A stretch of DNA of 64,000 nucleotides, taken from contig NC_003280.10 of assembly GCF_000002985.6 (NCBI RefSeq), positions 5,266,501 through 5,330,500 on the forward strand, read 5' to 3'. Below are positions 1 through 11,928 of the stretch, one piece after another (position 1 is the first letter of the stretch; every line of letters starts with the position of its first letter). The translations under genes were made by a program, and so were the position numbers. This stretch comes from Caenorhabditis elegans. Taxonomy: Eukaryota; Nematoda; Chromadorea; Rhabditida; Rhabditidae. Under the pieces are notes generated by a model. The model was not told where the DNA came from. It was given only the letters and a program-made list of their open reading frames with translations, and did not search any database.

Positions 1-1802
1 ATGAAAATAGATAAAGTTCAAAAGTTTATATTTTCTAACTGGAGGTTTTGAATGTTTGGACCAGTGTTGTAGATCATAGCGATCATTTTCAGAAATTGAA
101 CTACTGGGGCATAATTTATAGCAGACATTCGAGGGCTATGGGTGTTAAGAAGCGTGTAAAGATTTTTGGAACTTTTCAATTTACTGAAAAAAAGTAAACT
201 TTTCTGAAACGGTTGCAAAATGTTTGTCTATTGCTAAACTTTGAAAGTAGAAAGTATTCGGATTGAAAATTCAGAAGCTGACAGTGAAGCTCTTCTGCTT
301 AAAATTTTGCTATAGTAAGTACTTTTTAAAGAAATACATATTGTCTTAGGTCTGAAGATAGAATTGTTACATTTTCCTGTGTGGCACAAAATAATTTAAT
401 GAATGAAAGGAAATGAAAGATCCAGAAAAGTTAAAGATTTTATTTCTGTTTTCCACTTAATTTATAAAAATTCTCCATCTTTATTTTTAAATATTCTCAC
501 TATTATTCGGAGTTTTCTAATGTCTAGACCAAGCTCAACGAGAAGTCTTCGGATCAAAATTAGAATTGGGACAAAAAAGATATGTTCGTATATTTTAGAA
601 ATACGTACTTGGTGATTCTAAATGTTTAGGATTTTTAAAAATTTTATACGAGTTACTTATTAAGAAAAAAACAATAAAGAAAATAAGTAAAACATGGTTA
701 AACTTTAAACCTAAAAAATTCAAAAATATGTTTCATGGAAACAATTTGCCGTTTTTTTTTCAATTTGTTTTTTTTTAAATTGAAATTAAAAACCACAGGT
801 TTTCGCAAAAAAAATCATAAAATAAAATAAAGATTCGAGACAATTTTCAAAAATTCGCTTCTATTTTTGTCGAGTGAACTCAAAGATCTGTTTGGCAACA
901 GATTTATATGAATTCTATGATTTTTTGAGTAGGCGAATGACTCTTGCCCTGCTTGAAAATGACACGATGACGGGAATCAGAACTTTCATTCAACTTGTGT
1001 GAATAATTGATGGAAAAAATGGTGAGCTCAGTAATTTCTTATATATTTTTTTTAGGGAATAAGAATCAAACTGAATACGGAAAAAAAAACCTCAAATTTC
1101 CAATTCTCATTAGTAGGTTTGAGGTCGGATTTCAGAAGGAAAAAAAAGGTATACAAAAAATCATGCAATAAAATATAAAAATATTTATATGTGAGATCCC
1201 TTTTATTCATTTGGAAATATTTTCGTGCTGACGTAGGCCTTTCAACGTCATTCAGTTTATGAAAACTCTAAATTCCAATGAAATTAACGTTTTGAGAACA
1301 TATTATTTACCATTAGATGAACTTGGAGGAAACCAGCTGCAAGATTTTACTGATGTGTCATCAAATTATATTTTCAGTCACTAATTCCCATTACTTGTAA
1401 TTTATTTTGTTTCTGGGAAAATATATTAAATTTTTGAGTTTTTTTTTCTTTCAGTCTATTATGTTCAAGCTCTCAAAATCAAATAGCATAGTTTCTATTA
1501 TGAAACAACACCACTTCGATTTCAAGATCTCAAAGTCTAAAAATATAGTTCCAATTTTGAAACTATGCCACGCCGATTTAGAGTTTTCATAATCTAATAG
1601 CATAGTTCCAATCATGAAACCATACCACGTCTACTTTAAGCTCTTAAAGGTGGAGTATCGAAATTTGAGCTTTTGCTTTCCAAAATGGTCTAAAACTACC
1701 AAATTTCGTAATGAGACGTTATGAAAATTTTTCAAAAAAAGTTATGGCCGCTCAAAGTTTTGGAAAAAATGGCCCTTTTGTAGCTAAAATCTCAAATTTT
1801 AC
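1..1802. other. gene-free AT-rich stretch
   Basis: I see no convincing exon with splice sites on either strand. Open frames here are short, many lack ATG, and their composition follows the AT-rich background. The only structure I can support is the 57-bp tandem repeat annotated separately. This could be intergenic DNA or part of a long intron of a gene extending left of the window. Confidence 0.5.
1464..1634. repeat. tandem repeat, three copies of about 57 bp
   Basis: Three consecutive diverged units begin near 1464, 1521 and 1578. Each has a CAAGCTCTCAAA-like start (the third decayed to GAGTTTTCATAA), then AATAGCATAGTT(T/C)C, then ATGAAAC and a CCAC block. The repeat distance is constant although the units differ at many positions, so this is an old tandem duplication. 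No coding role is apparent. Confidence 0.7.
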
Positions 1803-2680
1803 CTTACTCACCTTAAGTTAGTTACCTACCTAACTTACCTACCTTACCTACCTAGGTTTCTTACCTACCTAGCTTACCTACCCTACCTACCGAGCTTACC
1901 TACCTACCCTACCTACCAAGCTTACCTACCAAGTTTGCTTACCTACCTAGCTTACCTACCTAGCTTACCTACCTAGCTTACCTACCTAGCTTACCTACCT
2001 AGCTTGCTCACCTTAGTTAGCTGCCTAGCTTAACTACCTTACTTACCTACCTAGCTTGCTCACCTACCTACATCACCTACCTAGCTTACCTTTGCTTAGC
2101 TTGCTTACCTACCTAGGCGGTACCTGGCCAAGGTTTGGCTTACCTACCTCAGGTTACCTACCTACCTATATCACCTACCTAGCTTACCTACCTATCTCAC
2201 TTACCTACCTTACCTACCTAGCTTACCTACCTAGCTTTCTTACCAACTTTGCTTACCTAGCTACCTTACCTACCTAGCTTACCTTCCAAGTTGCTTATCT
2301 ACCTACCTGCCTACCTAGCTTACCTACCTAGCTTACCTACCTAGCTTTGTAACCTACCTACCTCATCTACCTAGCTTACCTACCTAGCTTTCTTACCTAC
2401 CGAGCTTACCTACCTAGTTTGCTTACCTACCTACCTTACTCACACTAGTTACCTACCTAGCTCACCTACCTAGCTTCCTCACCTACCTACGTTACCTACC
2501 TAGCTTACCTACCTAGCTTCCTTGCCTACCTACCTTACCTACCTACCTTACCTACTTAGCTTACTCACCCTAGCTACCTACCTACCTTACCTACCTACCT
2601 TACTCACCCTAGTTACCTACCTAGCTTACCTACCAAGTTTGCTTACCTACCTACGTTACCTACCTAGCTTACCTACCTAA
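1803..2680. repeat. minisatellite, 13-bp unit CTTACCTACCTAG
   Basis: About 0.88 kb is built almost wholly from CTTACCTACCTAG and its variants, with drop-outs to 4-bp TACC steps, TTTGCTTACC insertions and CACCTACC variants. It is strongly strand-asymmetric: almost no G-rich runs occur on the plus strand. It is not telomeric DNA (worm telomere is TTAGGC). Short open frames across it, for example 2056-2277, only translate the repeat and are not genes. Confidence 0.95.
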
Positions 2681-2779
2681 ATTTGCATCCAATTAGTTTC
2701 ATTTTCGCGAATTTTGAGAAACAAAATTTGCATACAGGGTGTCGAGGCACCCCCGTCGCGCCCAGCCCAACAAACTTAC

Positions 2780-3110
2780 AAATAGGTCCCACTTTGGAGT
2801 TGTCTTCTTTCCTCTATTGATCTTTCGCACTTCTTGTTTTGGGTGTGTCCGGAGGGGTGACTTCTGCTAGGAGGATGCATGTCTGAAAAGAAAAGTTGAA
2901 ATACTTGAAAAACTGTGAAGACTATAACATTTTAAAACACCAGATTTACATCTCTGAACCGCTTATTTGTTCGCACTTACATAGGTATTCCAGTTGGAAG
3001 AGGCACACAAACTGCAAACCAATCCCCAGTTGTTTCCATCATCCTCTCATCCTTCGGCATACCTTCTTCGGCCGGCAGACCCTTCGTTTAAAAAGTCGTA
3101 AAATGAACAT
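2780..3110 (-). other. exon-like fragments, possible minus-strand gene or pseudogene
   Basis: Read on the minus strand, 2780-2882 follows a good acceptor (CTTTTCAG) and ends at a consensus donor (GTAAGTTTG). A second GC-richer block ends at another consensus donor (GTAAGTGCG) below 2981 and extends up to about 3110. The ends of the two blocks resemble each other (ACCTAT(TT)GTAAGT), suggesting duplicated exons. Joining them at these sites gives an early stop. A joined open frame is possible only if a weak internal AG is used as acceptor or a different frame is read. I cannot choose between a decayed gene, a last exon ending at an internal TAG, and coincidence. No family is recognised. Confidence 0.22.
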
Positions 3111-3647
3111 TATGACTAAAACTACAAGCTTTTATACCAGTTCTTATCAAGATGAAATCAAGTTCAAATACAAATATTGTTTAATTATTTTCCGTGTAGC
3201 TTTATTTATTAAGCCTCTCCGTTAAATTTCATTTGAATTATGATTTTTAACGTGGTCCGTGGTGGTTATTGGATTTCATTTTTAACTTTTCCAGTGTCAA
3301 TGGATCAATACATCATTTCTATTGGAAGCTAGCCTTTTTGGTTGTTTTTAGAGCAGGTTTGGGTATTGTGGTGCTCGAAAAACTCAATTTTTTTCAAATC
3401 CACTATATATCATCATTCTGATAATTTCGATTATTCCAATTATTTTGCTTCTACACATTACGAACCATAATATTTTTTGGAACAATCTCTAATGATGTTT
3501 CGTCAAATTTTTTTGACGGATCCTAGAGATTGCACAAAAAGGTTTTTTTTGTTAAACTAAGGCTCATAAAATCAATATTTTGGAGAGACTAAAGAGAATC
3601 TGAAAGGAGCCATCTGGAATTGTTCAACATTTCAAAAAATATTCCCA

Positions 3648-3653
3648 TTTATT
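3648..3653 (-). terminator. candidate poly(A) signal of drn-1
   Basis: AATAAA on the minus strand, about 330 bases after the drn-1 stop codon. I saw no closer AATAAA on this strand, so this is the likeliest 3' end signal, giving a 3' UTR of roughly 350 bases. Confidence 0.5.
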
Positions 3654-3985
3654 CCCAAAATAAACAGTATCGGGAACAGACCAATATTAAATTACAAAAA
3701 AAACCACCCATCTAATAAGAAAATAAGAGAAATCGTAGCACTAGATATAATGCACTTTTTGTACAGATTTCAGGCAAACCGGGGTTATGGAGAAATCAAT
3801 AGAAGCCCTACAATAATACATATGAATACAAAGTACAAGAGCTGTGAAATCTGGAAGTGAAAGAATTGTTTAAGTCGTTTTCTGTTGGAAACATTATTGC
3901 TTTTCAAACTAATTCCCATGCTTCAAAACTCAAAAAAATCAAAGAGTTTTGAAAAAGTCAAATAAATAAATACAATAAATACAGG

Positions 3986-5345
3986 CTACATAATATGGCA
4001 TCCCTTCTTCTTCCCATTTTTCCCATCTGGATCATCCATTGTCAGTGCCAATTGTCGTTTCTTTTCCAGTGCAAGAAGCTGCTGAAATAGTTCTGTGATG
4101 TTTTCGTTGTTTTTCGCGGATGTCTCGATGAAGCCACATTCCATATTTGTTGCAACTTTCTGTCCAGAGTTTGAAGAGACTTCTCGTTTCTGAAATTTTG
4201 CAAATTTTGTTTTTCAGATTTTTTCTAATTTTTTATTGTTATTTATTTTTAAAATGTGATATTTTATCCGCCATGAGCTACCTGAGATGTCTCAGCTCTC
4301 AGTTTGATCTAGATTCAGAAAATTATTTTTCCCAAAGCTTCACGAGCGAGTTTTAGGTACCGTTTCCGGTAACTTTTAAGACACCAAAACTTTCCTCAAA
4401 TTCCATTTTCAAATTTTAATATACTCTTTTGAAGTAAACTGACAAAGACTATTAAATTATAGGTTTTGAATATTTCTTGATGTGTGTTTTAAAGAATAAG
4501 TATGATGTTACATTCAAAAGTTTTCTGCTAAACATTTATAAAACTCACTGATTCTTCATCTTTTTTGTTTCCAACGAGCATTATTGGCGTTTCAGCAATT
4601 GCATTCCCCTTTACTTCCTTCATCATTTCAATAATCGGTACTAGCTCAGCAAATGACTGCTTACTGAAACAAGAAACGAGTTTATTATAATCTATTTAAA
4701 ACGCATTAGAACTTACTTCGTAACGCTATAAATGAGAATAAATGCATTTCCCTTGCTGATCGACAGTCTTTGCATCGCAGGAAACTGATGACTTCCGGTT
4801 GTATCTGTGATTTGAAGAGTGCACACATTCTTCTGATTGCAACTGATCACTTGTCGATAGGTATCTTCGATAGTTGGAACATAATTCTCATTGAATGTTC
4901 CTTTTACAAATCGCTGCGTTATCGATGATTTTCCAACTCCACCCGCGCCGAATACGGCGACACGGTAGTCCGAGGTCGACGCCTCGGCTACTTTGCTTCC
5001 CTGGAAATTTGGTAGCGATGAGAGTATGAACTATTTGAATCGTTACATTGTTTTAAATGTTTTAAAGTTGTTGAAATAGAATTTCACATAACTTTGAGAG
5101 CTGATATTTTGCACATTTTTTGGAGTTATGAAAAAATGTGAGCATTTGGCAACCTACTAGAGCATTTTTTAATACGAAGCTTGTTGCCCTTATATGCCGA
5201 ATAATTATTCATAAAACCGTTTTCTACAATAAATAATCGAACTCAAAAACTAACCGAGCCAGCCGTCGTGGTTGCAGCTGTGGCCTCAATGCTGAAATCA
5301 GTATCCAGCAGATCACTGGGCTCCTTTGGGTCGATATCGTCTAGT
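3986..5345 (-). CDS. drn-1: Di-Ras type small GTPase (5' end missing)
   Basis: A Ras-superfamily GTPase of the Di-Ras branch; in the worm it acts in neuronal signalling at the plasma membrane (established knowledge). Four exons on the minus strand join in phase: 5255-5345, 4717-5000, 4549-4663 and 3986-4189. The G domain shows the P-loop GAGGVGKS, switch [17 protein letters not shown] at switch II, NKKD and ETSAK. The protein ends in the CAAX box CHIM; the final Met favours farnesylation. Switch II has Ser where Ras has the catalytic Gln, a Di-Ras hallmark associated with weak GTP hydrolysis. No in-frame ATG occurs in the first visible exon, which starts at codon position 3, so at least one upstream exon exists that I could not locate. 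About 30 acidic and Ala/Thr-rich residues precede the G domain, longer than in vertebrate Di-Ras. The gene name is recall supported by the sequence. Confidence 0.9.
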
Positions 5346-8300
5346 CTGAAAAATACGACATTTCAAAGAGAAACAAAAAGTTGTGAAGATGACAAGTGTG
5401 AAAAAGAGATACAAACACCAAAAAAAGTAAAAGAAAAAAGAACAATATAGCAAAAAAGACAAAAAAGGACTGAATAAGAACGAGAAGTGAGTCCAATTTC
5501 CTATGGACTCGAGGAGCCGCGCCCCGCCCACTTTCTTCTTCTGCTCACTTCTTTGCCACACCAACTTTTAATTATCTTCTCTTTTTTCTTTTTTTTTCCT
5601 TTCATTGGAGCAGGGGCAAAAGTGAATGTAGGAAAAGTAGAAAGAACATGATGACGAGTAGAAGAAAAAAAGGAAAGAAAAGTATGGAAGGAAAGTGCTT
5701 CTCCTATTTTGAGTTTACTTTGCTAGAGGGAGTGGACAAAGTGATGGGCAGAAAAAGGTTTTTTTCGGGCGGGGCAAGAGAAAGAGACGGAGAAAGTTTG
5801 AGTTTTGAGTTACACGGACCCACGAGGTCCGATGAGAAAATATTCAAAAGAGGTGGTGGAACATTACGAACTTGTGACCGGTTTCTCAGATGCACGTAGC
5901 AACAATTTTCACAGATAAAGGAGCAAGGGCTGAACAAGAATTTGAGATTTTGTGAACTATTCAAATTAAGAATTTTACAATTAAGAGTACGGTACGGTAC
6001 GGTAGAGTGCAACCAGTGGGAAATTGTTTTAAAAGATTAAAACGGAAACTTTATTGGCGGAAATATATTGGTGGCTCAAGTGAAAATCAGGAAAAAGCGG
6101 ATTTTATCAGTTTTCAAAAAATCAAATAAAATTTAGAACAAATTTTCTGAATTTTTCCATCATGGTATTCGGTCATTATGACCATATAGGCGTATTTTAA
6201 ATAATTTTCCCACTGACCGTACTCCCCCTCTAAGTTGTGAATTTAAAACTGTGAATATTAGTAAATTTGCCGAAAGTTAAGTTTCACGATCAAGCATTGC
6301 AAGCTTACCGCAATTATGTAAATTTGAAAAATTTTTGAGGAATTTCCCAAAACGAAATATTGAGGAGTGGATGACCGGAGAATTATATCAGAAAAAAATT
6401 TTGACAAACAAATTTGGACAAACAAGTTATTGAAAGTCCTCTGTAACACTAAAAAATAGACGATCGCCCAGAATCAGGAAAACGGGCATCCGGGCGTTAG
6501 TTTTTTTTTTAGGAAAAACTGTTCCAACTGTAATGTACGGAATTAGATATGTTCACTTCTAGCCTTTCTTTGACCTTTTACTCTTTTTCTCCCCCATTCT
6601 TATATTTTCAATCTAATATAGAATTCGTACATATGAGTACTAGCATTGAATAATATCCGATTTCTCTATAAATCACTGGGGGTAAGAATGCTTCCTTTTC
6701 CTTCTTCCATCTACCAAAAAAGAAACCTGACAGAAATCCAAAAGAATGGAGAAGATTTGAAAAAAGAATGAAAACACACACAAAAAGCGTTTCGGCCCAT
6801 AAAATTTTCTTTGCTCTCGTAATGTTATTTTGTTTTTTTTTTGGGCAAGGTCCCCCCTTTTCTTTTTTGCTAAACCCCTTCTAAACTTGGTTTATGTCGA
6901 ATTTCTATAGTTACATGGCAATAAACGTTGACATTTTTCTGTGGAAGCACATGAGCCATAAGCTTCAGATTTTTCTACAATTTTTTCAAGAAAATGTCAG
7001 GGATTGGGAAAAAATTTTGTAATCGTTTGTATTCGAGCACGGCACAAGGGGTGTATCGGATGGAGAGCAATTATTCGGCCAATTAGAGATTAGTTTCGTT
7101 TTTGGCCAATCCAATTCTTCGTCTTCTTGTTGTTCCAGCAAGGAATTCTGCATGAAAGGCGGCTTGAAAAAGAGAGGAAATGAACAATTTGTATAGGGAA
7201 ATAGGGCGCTAAAAATAGGAAAAAATACATTGTTAGTCAGAAGAAATGAAAAGTGAGGTTTAGTCATCGATTTTTATGTTTTTAGGTGTTTTAGGTGTTT
7301 ATTTCATATCCAAAAACATACATGTTTCTCTGTTCAAGATGAAAAAACTCTTGGCAGTTGGTGGCCAAAAAATTAGTTAGGCCACGCTCAGGAAAGACTT
7401 GGGAAATGCTTCATTTAGGCCAGACAAAGTATTTGTTCTGCCTACCACCTATTTTCAATAATTTGATCTCGTTGTTCTGTATTCATTTTGTTAGATTTCA
7501 ATAAACTTGGTTACCGTTCAACTGAAAAAATAAAAAAAAACATCTCACGATACTTTGGTAGTAGGCAAAAGGCAGGTAAGTAGGTAAGTTTTTGTGTGGT
7601 CAATTTTCTAGGATTATAGTATACTATTCGTTGATTTGTAAAGTTTAAATTATCACTCAAAACAATTTTAAATTACCGTACTGCAAAAAGTAAACTTCAG
7701 ATTTTTAAATTTCAAATTCAAAATAGAATCAACTTTCAAGTGCCAATTATTAAAAAATCCAAAAGTTTGCTACCATATGTACCGGTGCTTGATTGATACC
7801 TTTTATACTCTAAAAAATTGACGACAGAGAGCATATGATTACTCAAAAAAAAATGGGAGTAATTTATTGCGTAGCAGTCGTGGTAGTGGGATGTCTGTTG
7901 TTGACGTCGACAGACAGAAAAAATAGGAAATGAGATGAGATCCATATGAGAGAAAAAGGAGGAACGTGATTCAGGTGGGCGTTCGGTAAGAAGGGAAAGG
8001 TTCGGAAAATAATAGAAGTTGGCTGGGAAGGAATGAGTAGGACGAAGAGTGTTTCTTGTTTTCTAGACAACGTAGTGGACAATAATTTCTGAGAAGTGAA
8101 AAACTCAGAAGCAGGTCAATAAATAATATGCGATCAAAAAACATAGAATACTGTGCCGGAGTTCTAATGAAATTTTTAGCAGCGTCGACTTTGATCTAAG
8201 GAGTGGTGTTTTAAGTGAAAGAAAATATTAAAGTTTTATTTTGAATTTTTGAAAATGGCAATAGAGGAGCACTTTGAGCCAGAAAAAACCTGAAAAAAAA

Positions 8301-10273
8301 TTGCATGGTTGAAAATTTGCCTCAAAAGTGTGTTTTCCGGCTCTATTATGTTTTCGCAAATTTAATAACACGGCCTGCGCCTGCCGCTACCTACCTTTGG
8401 CGTAAACTGTTCGTACCGTCTTTACTTGTATACTCAAGTGCCGTGAAGGCAGCACTACCGTAAATTGTTTGCCTATGCGAATGGCTCAATTCAGTGTAAG
8501 TAAAATATATTCGAAAACTAGAGAAAACTTTAAAAAACCGTTAAAGGACGTCCTCTCTCACTCGGATTGATTTGTTAATCATTGATGTATGCATTCATGA
8601 TGACTGGACCCTCCGTTTTTTTTTCGTCGCCCCATACTTTTTTCGCTCGAGTTCTTCAGAGAGGGCCCCCGCAAAAAAAAACTTGAGAGGTACTAGAGAG
8701 CAGTGAATCATACCGAAATTTTTTGCGGAATACATCGAAAAGATGAAAAGTATAATTGGATAACTATTTGAGGACAGAAGATTGAAAAGTGAGATTTCAA
8801 GAAATAAACGTAATAGACCATTTGTTGTAGTAGTTCAAGTATGCGTCACGTAATGATCTTTTTCCTCTTCTGATTCGTGAAATTGTATGCTTGGAAGTTT
8901 TATTTTTAAACTTCTGACAATTTTGTCGTCAGAATAAGTTGTCATGATCGTCTATAGGGCGTAGTCAACAACACAATCATGCATTTTTTGAAGAGAATTT
9001 CCAACAAAAAAAGAACTAGAAATCTTGAAATAAAGTTCGAATAAAAGAATCAGAAGCTTGAAACTTATATTTCTAATAGTATTGCATGGGTGGGGGTCTA
9101 GAATTATGCAAGTAAAATATTTTTAACGAGTTCCGAGCATAATAATTTCAAAATAGGCCTGTCTGAATAAAGGAGAGCTGTGATAATTCTTTAAAACAAT
9201 GGAACGAATTTGTAGGCTACAAGAAAACACAAAAATATCAAAGGAGACCCTAATCTTGGTGTTTTTCTGTGTTAAAAGACACAAATTTTTCATTCTAATT
9301 AATCAATATGTTTCATTTTTACGTTGTATAAGTTTATATAACCTATAAATTTAACCATTGCAAAAACTAAGTGATATTCAAATTTCAGAAAATTTCGACA
9401 TTCATCAGAGTTTTTTCTTTCAGCGAAAGAAAAAAATCAAAACTTTAAATCACTTTTTCTCAATGCCGAATTGAATAACGCAATATAAATGACGTTTACT
9501 TTTTTGAGTGGGGGGAGTGAAGAATTTATAACATCTGAATGGCAAATTGGGCGGACCCGGCAGGTGAATACTCAAATCAAGCAGGTGCATTTGTTTAAAG
9601 TTTCAATTGTCTGGAACGCCTAGTTTTCAGATGGTACAAAGTAACATGATAAGAAAATTATTCCAAAACAAATGAAACCAAAAATTTCAAGAATGTGTAG
9701 GTTTTGAAAAATATTTAATACTCAAATCTTGTGATTATTGACAATTTTAATATGAAGTTCAATACATTTATAAATAAAAGAGTTTATTAAAGTTTATTAA
9801 AAAGTTATTCGGTATATAAAATTCCACTTTAATACGAGCAACTTAGTCATTTCAGTAGAAAAGAAAAATTCCAAAAATTAAAAATTGCAATAAAACCCAA
9901 GACAAAGCTAATTTTGGCTACAATAATTTCGCCTGCTAATAATTCTAAAAAAATCAGGTATAACAGAAAAGTTTATTCCAGATCAATTAAACTTCAATTG
10001 AACATCGCTGATCCTTCAAACAATCTCCTCTAGAACAACACATAAAAAATTTATGTTGTTTGGGGTTCAAAAAAATTAAAAACAATAGCCTGTTTGTTTC
10101 CAAGTCTTTGCAAACGTTTATTTGGAACTCCCTCAGAGAAATTAAAAAGTAAGAGATAATCCTTTAATCTGTACAGATTAGTAATTTGCAGATAAGTGGA
10201 ATCACTGTAGAGGTCCTTCAAAAAATGCTGCAAATTTTCAAAAAAAAAAAACGGGCGGTGTCTTCTTCTTCAG

Positions 10274-10305
<32 letters not shown>

Positions 10306-11682
10306 ACACAAAAACGTGGGTTAGTTTTCGTTTCTCTTATTTCTAAGTCTCGCCGTTTTGACTAGTCTCAATGCATTCCGCTCCGCTTCTGACGACGACG
10401 TCGTAGCCAACACATGCTCTGAAATGGAGAAAAAAGAGGCAAAAAAAAGTGAGAAGAAGGGGAGAGTGGAAAGATAGATGGATGGATGGATACTTCCTTT
10501 TTCTTTTCTTTTTTTGCCAATTTTTTTCCGTGTGCTCCGCCACGCGCCGTCCCTTGACTATTTTGGAATGCATTGCATAACGGACGCAAGACAACAAAGA
10601 ATTCGATTCACGGCTAAACGACAGGAAGAGGCCACACAAACAAAACAATTCCAAAAAACGAACCTACAATTCCAGAAGGTTGCGTGACACTCTATGAAGA
10701 GGATCCTCCGCAAAAAATGAAGATTTTCCCTCGGGCGGTAAGGCTTTTTAGTTCGTGAGCACGTGGGAATTCCCTAAAAAATGAGAGCGAGTGAGGGAAC
10801 ATATTTGAGCAGATTGACCTATGACGTTGTTCCTAGGACTTCTGAACTTTTAGTTAGTGGAGTACTAAAATATAGTTTGTCACTTAAAAATACTACGAAC
10901 CTAGGAGGAGTTTTATTTTTTTAATTTCGTATTTGTGAATTTTTCTATTATGTTGACAGTATCTTGAGTAATTTTGGTTTTATCAAAAAGCTTCAATTTA
11001 TGACCATTATTCGTAAACTCAAATAAAGCCAAGGTGCAAAATTTTAAAGTAAGGCGCTTCTTATTTAAAATATTTAAAATTATTTAAAATTGAAATACAG
11101 TATCCCTCGTGCGACTCCATTTTTTGAATTTTGAAGCATATGGAATTTCAACTCTACATATACATACAACAAGTTCATCTGAATTACTATTGTACCTTAA
11201 AATTTCTTCCTTATTTTTATTTCCAAAAGTTCGGAAAATTGAAAAATTCTGTATTTTAAGGTACAAGTGTCCAATTTCAAAACCTACAGTACCCCGTCGA
11301 ATAGTTCCAAAACAACAATTTGATGCTAAAATTACTAATTATCAGTATTATAGTAAAAAATTTTCAAAACCTTTCAAAATGCAATTTGTTTCATGTGTTG
11401 AACGCCGAAAATGTTATTTTTAATGTGCCAATTGTCATTTCCATATTACGCTGACTCCAAATTTTTCAAATATCAAAAATCAATCGAATGAGATCTCTGC
11501 CCGATTTTGTAGACTGTGCTCCCCAACTCCTCCTTCTTCCGGCCTAACAGATCTTTAATTCCAGACTGAAAATTCCCAAGATAGTTGGAAAATATATATT
11601 AGAGATCAACATATCTACGAGGAACAATAATATTTAAATTGTGGAACGAGGAAGAATAGGGAAAAAAATTGACGCTAGTAGC
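5346..11682. other. region between pmt-1 and the visible drn-1 exons; upstream/intron DNA
   Basis: No confident exon was found in 6.3 kb. It must hold the promoter and first exon(s) of drn-1, because the visible drn-1 exons lack a start codon. A GC-richer block at about 10360-10720 stands out from the AT-rich surroundings and could be a promoter or 5' exon region, but no ATG-plus-donor of the needed phase was found there. Open frames in this stretch are short and mostly lack ATG. Confidence 0.5.
10274..10310. repeat. (CA)n microsatellite
   Basis: An almost pure run of CA dinucleotides with one TA interruption near its right end. It lies beside the GC-richer block upstream of drn-1. Such runs are length-variable; no function is implied. 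Confidence 0.95.
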
Positions 11683-11688
11683 TTTATT
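11683..11688 (-). terminator. candidate poly(A) signal of pmt-1
   Basis: AATAAA on the minus strand about 240 bases after the pmt-1 stop codon, a normal spacing for a worm 3' UTR. Confidence 0.6.
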
Positions 11689-11928
11689 CACACACACAAA
11701 AAACAGCAAAGAAAAAACGGAACAAGAAAAATGGGCACATCAGAGAGCACGACAATGGGAAAAGTGATGTAAAAGAGGGAAATTAGAAATTTTATGAGAA
11801 AACATATCAATATTGAAAAAAGTAATATTACAATTTCAGGAAACAAAAAAAGTGATAAGAAATGAAATTGAAATAAAGAAAAATACGTGTACAGTTCCAT
11901 CCAGTGGAGAATAAGATATATTCACAAT

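Noticed and set aside
2056-2277. 73-codon repeat-encoded frame
   Set aside because: It translates the CTTACCTACCTAG array in one frame only.
1803-2680. CRISPR-like or telomeric array
   Set aside because: Unit is 13 bp without spacers, the DNA is eukaryotic, and the unit is not TTAGGC.
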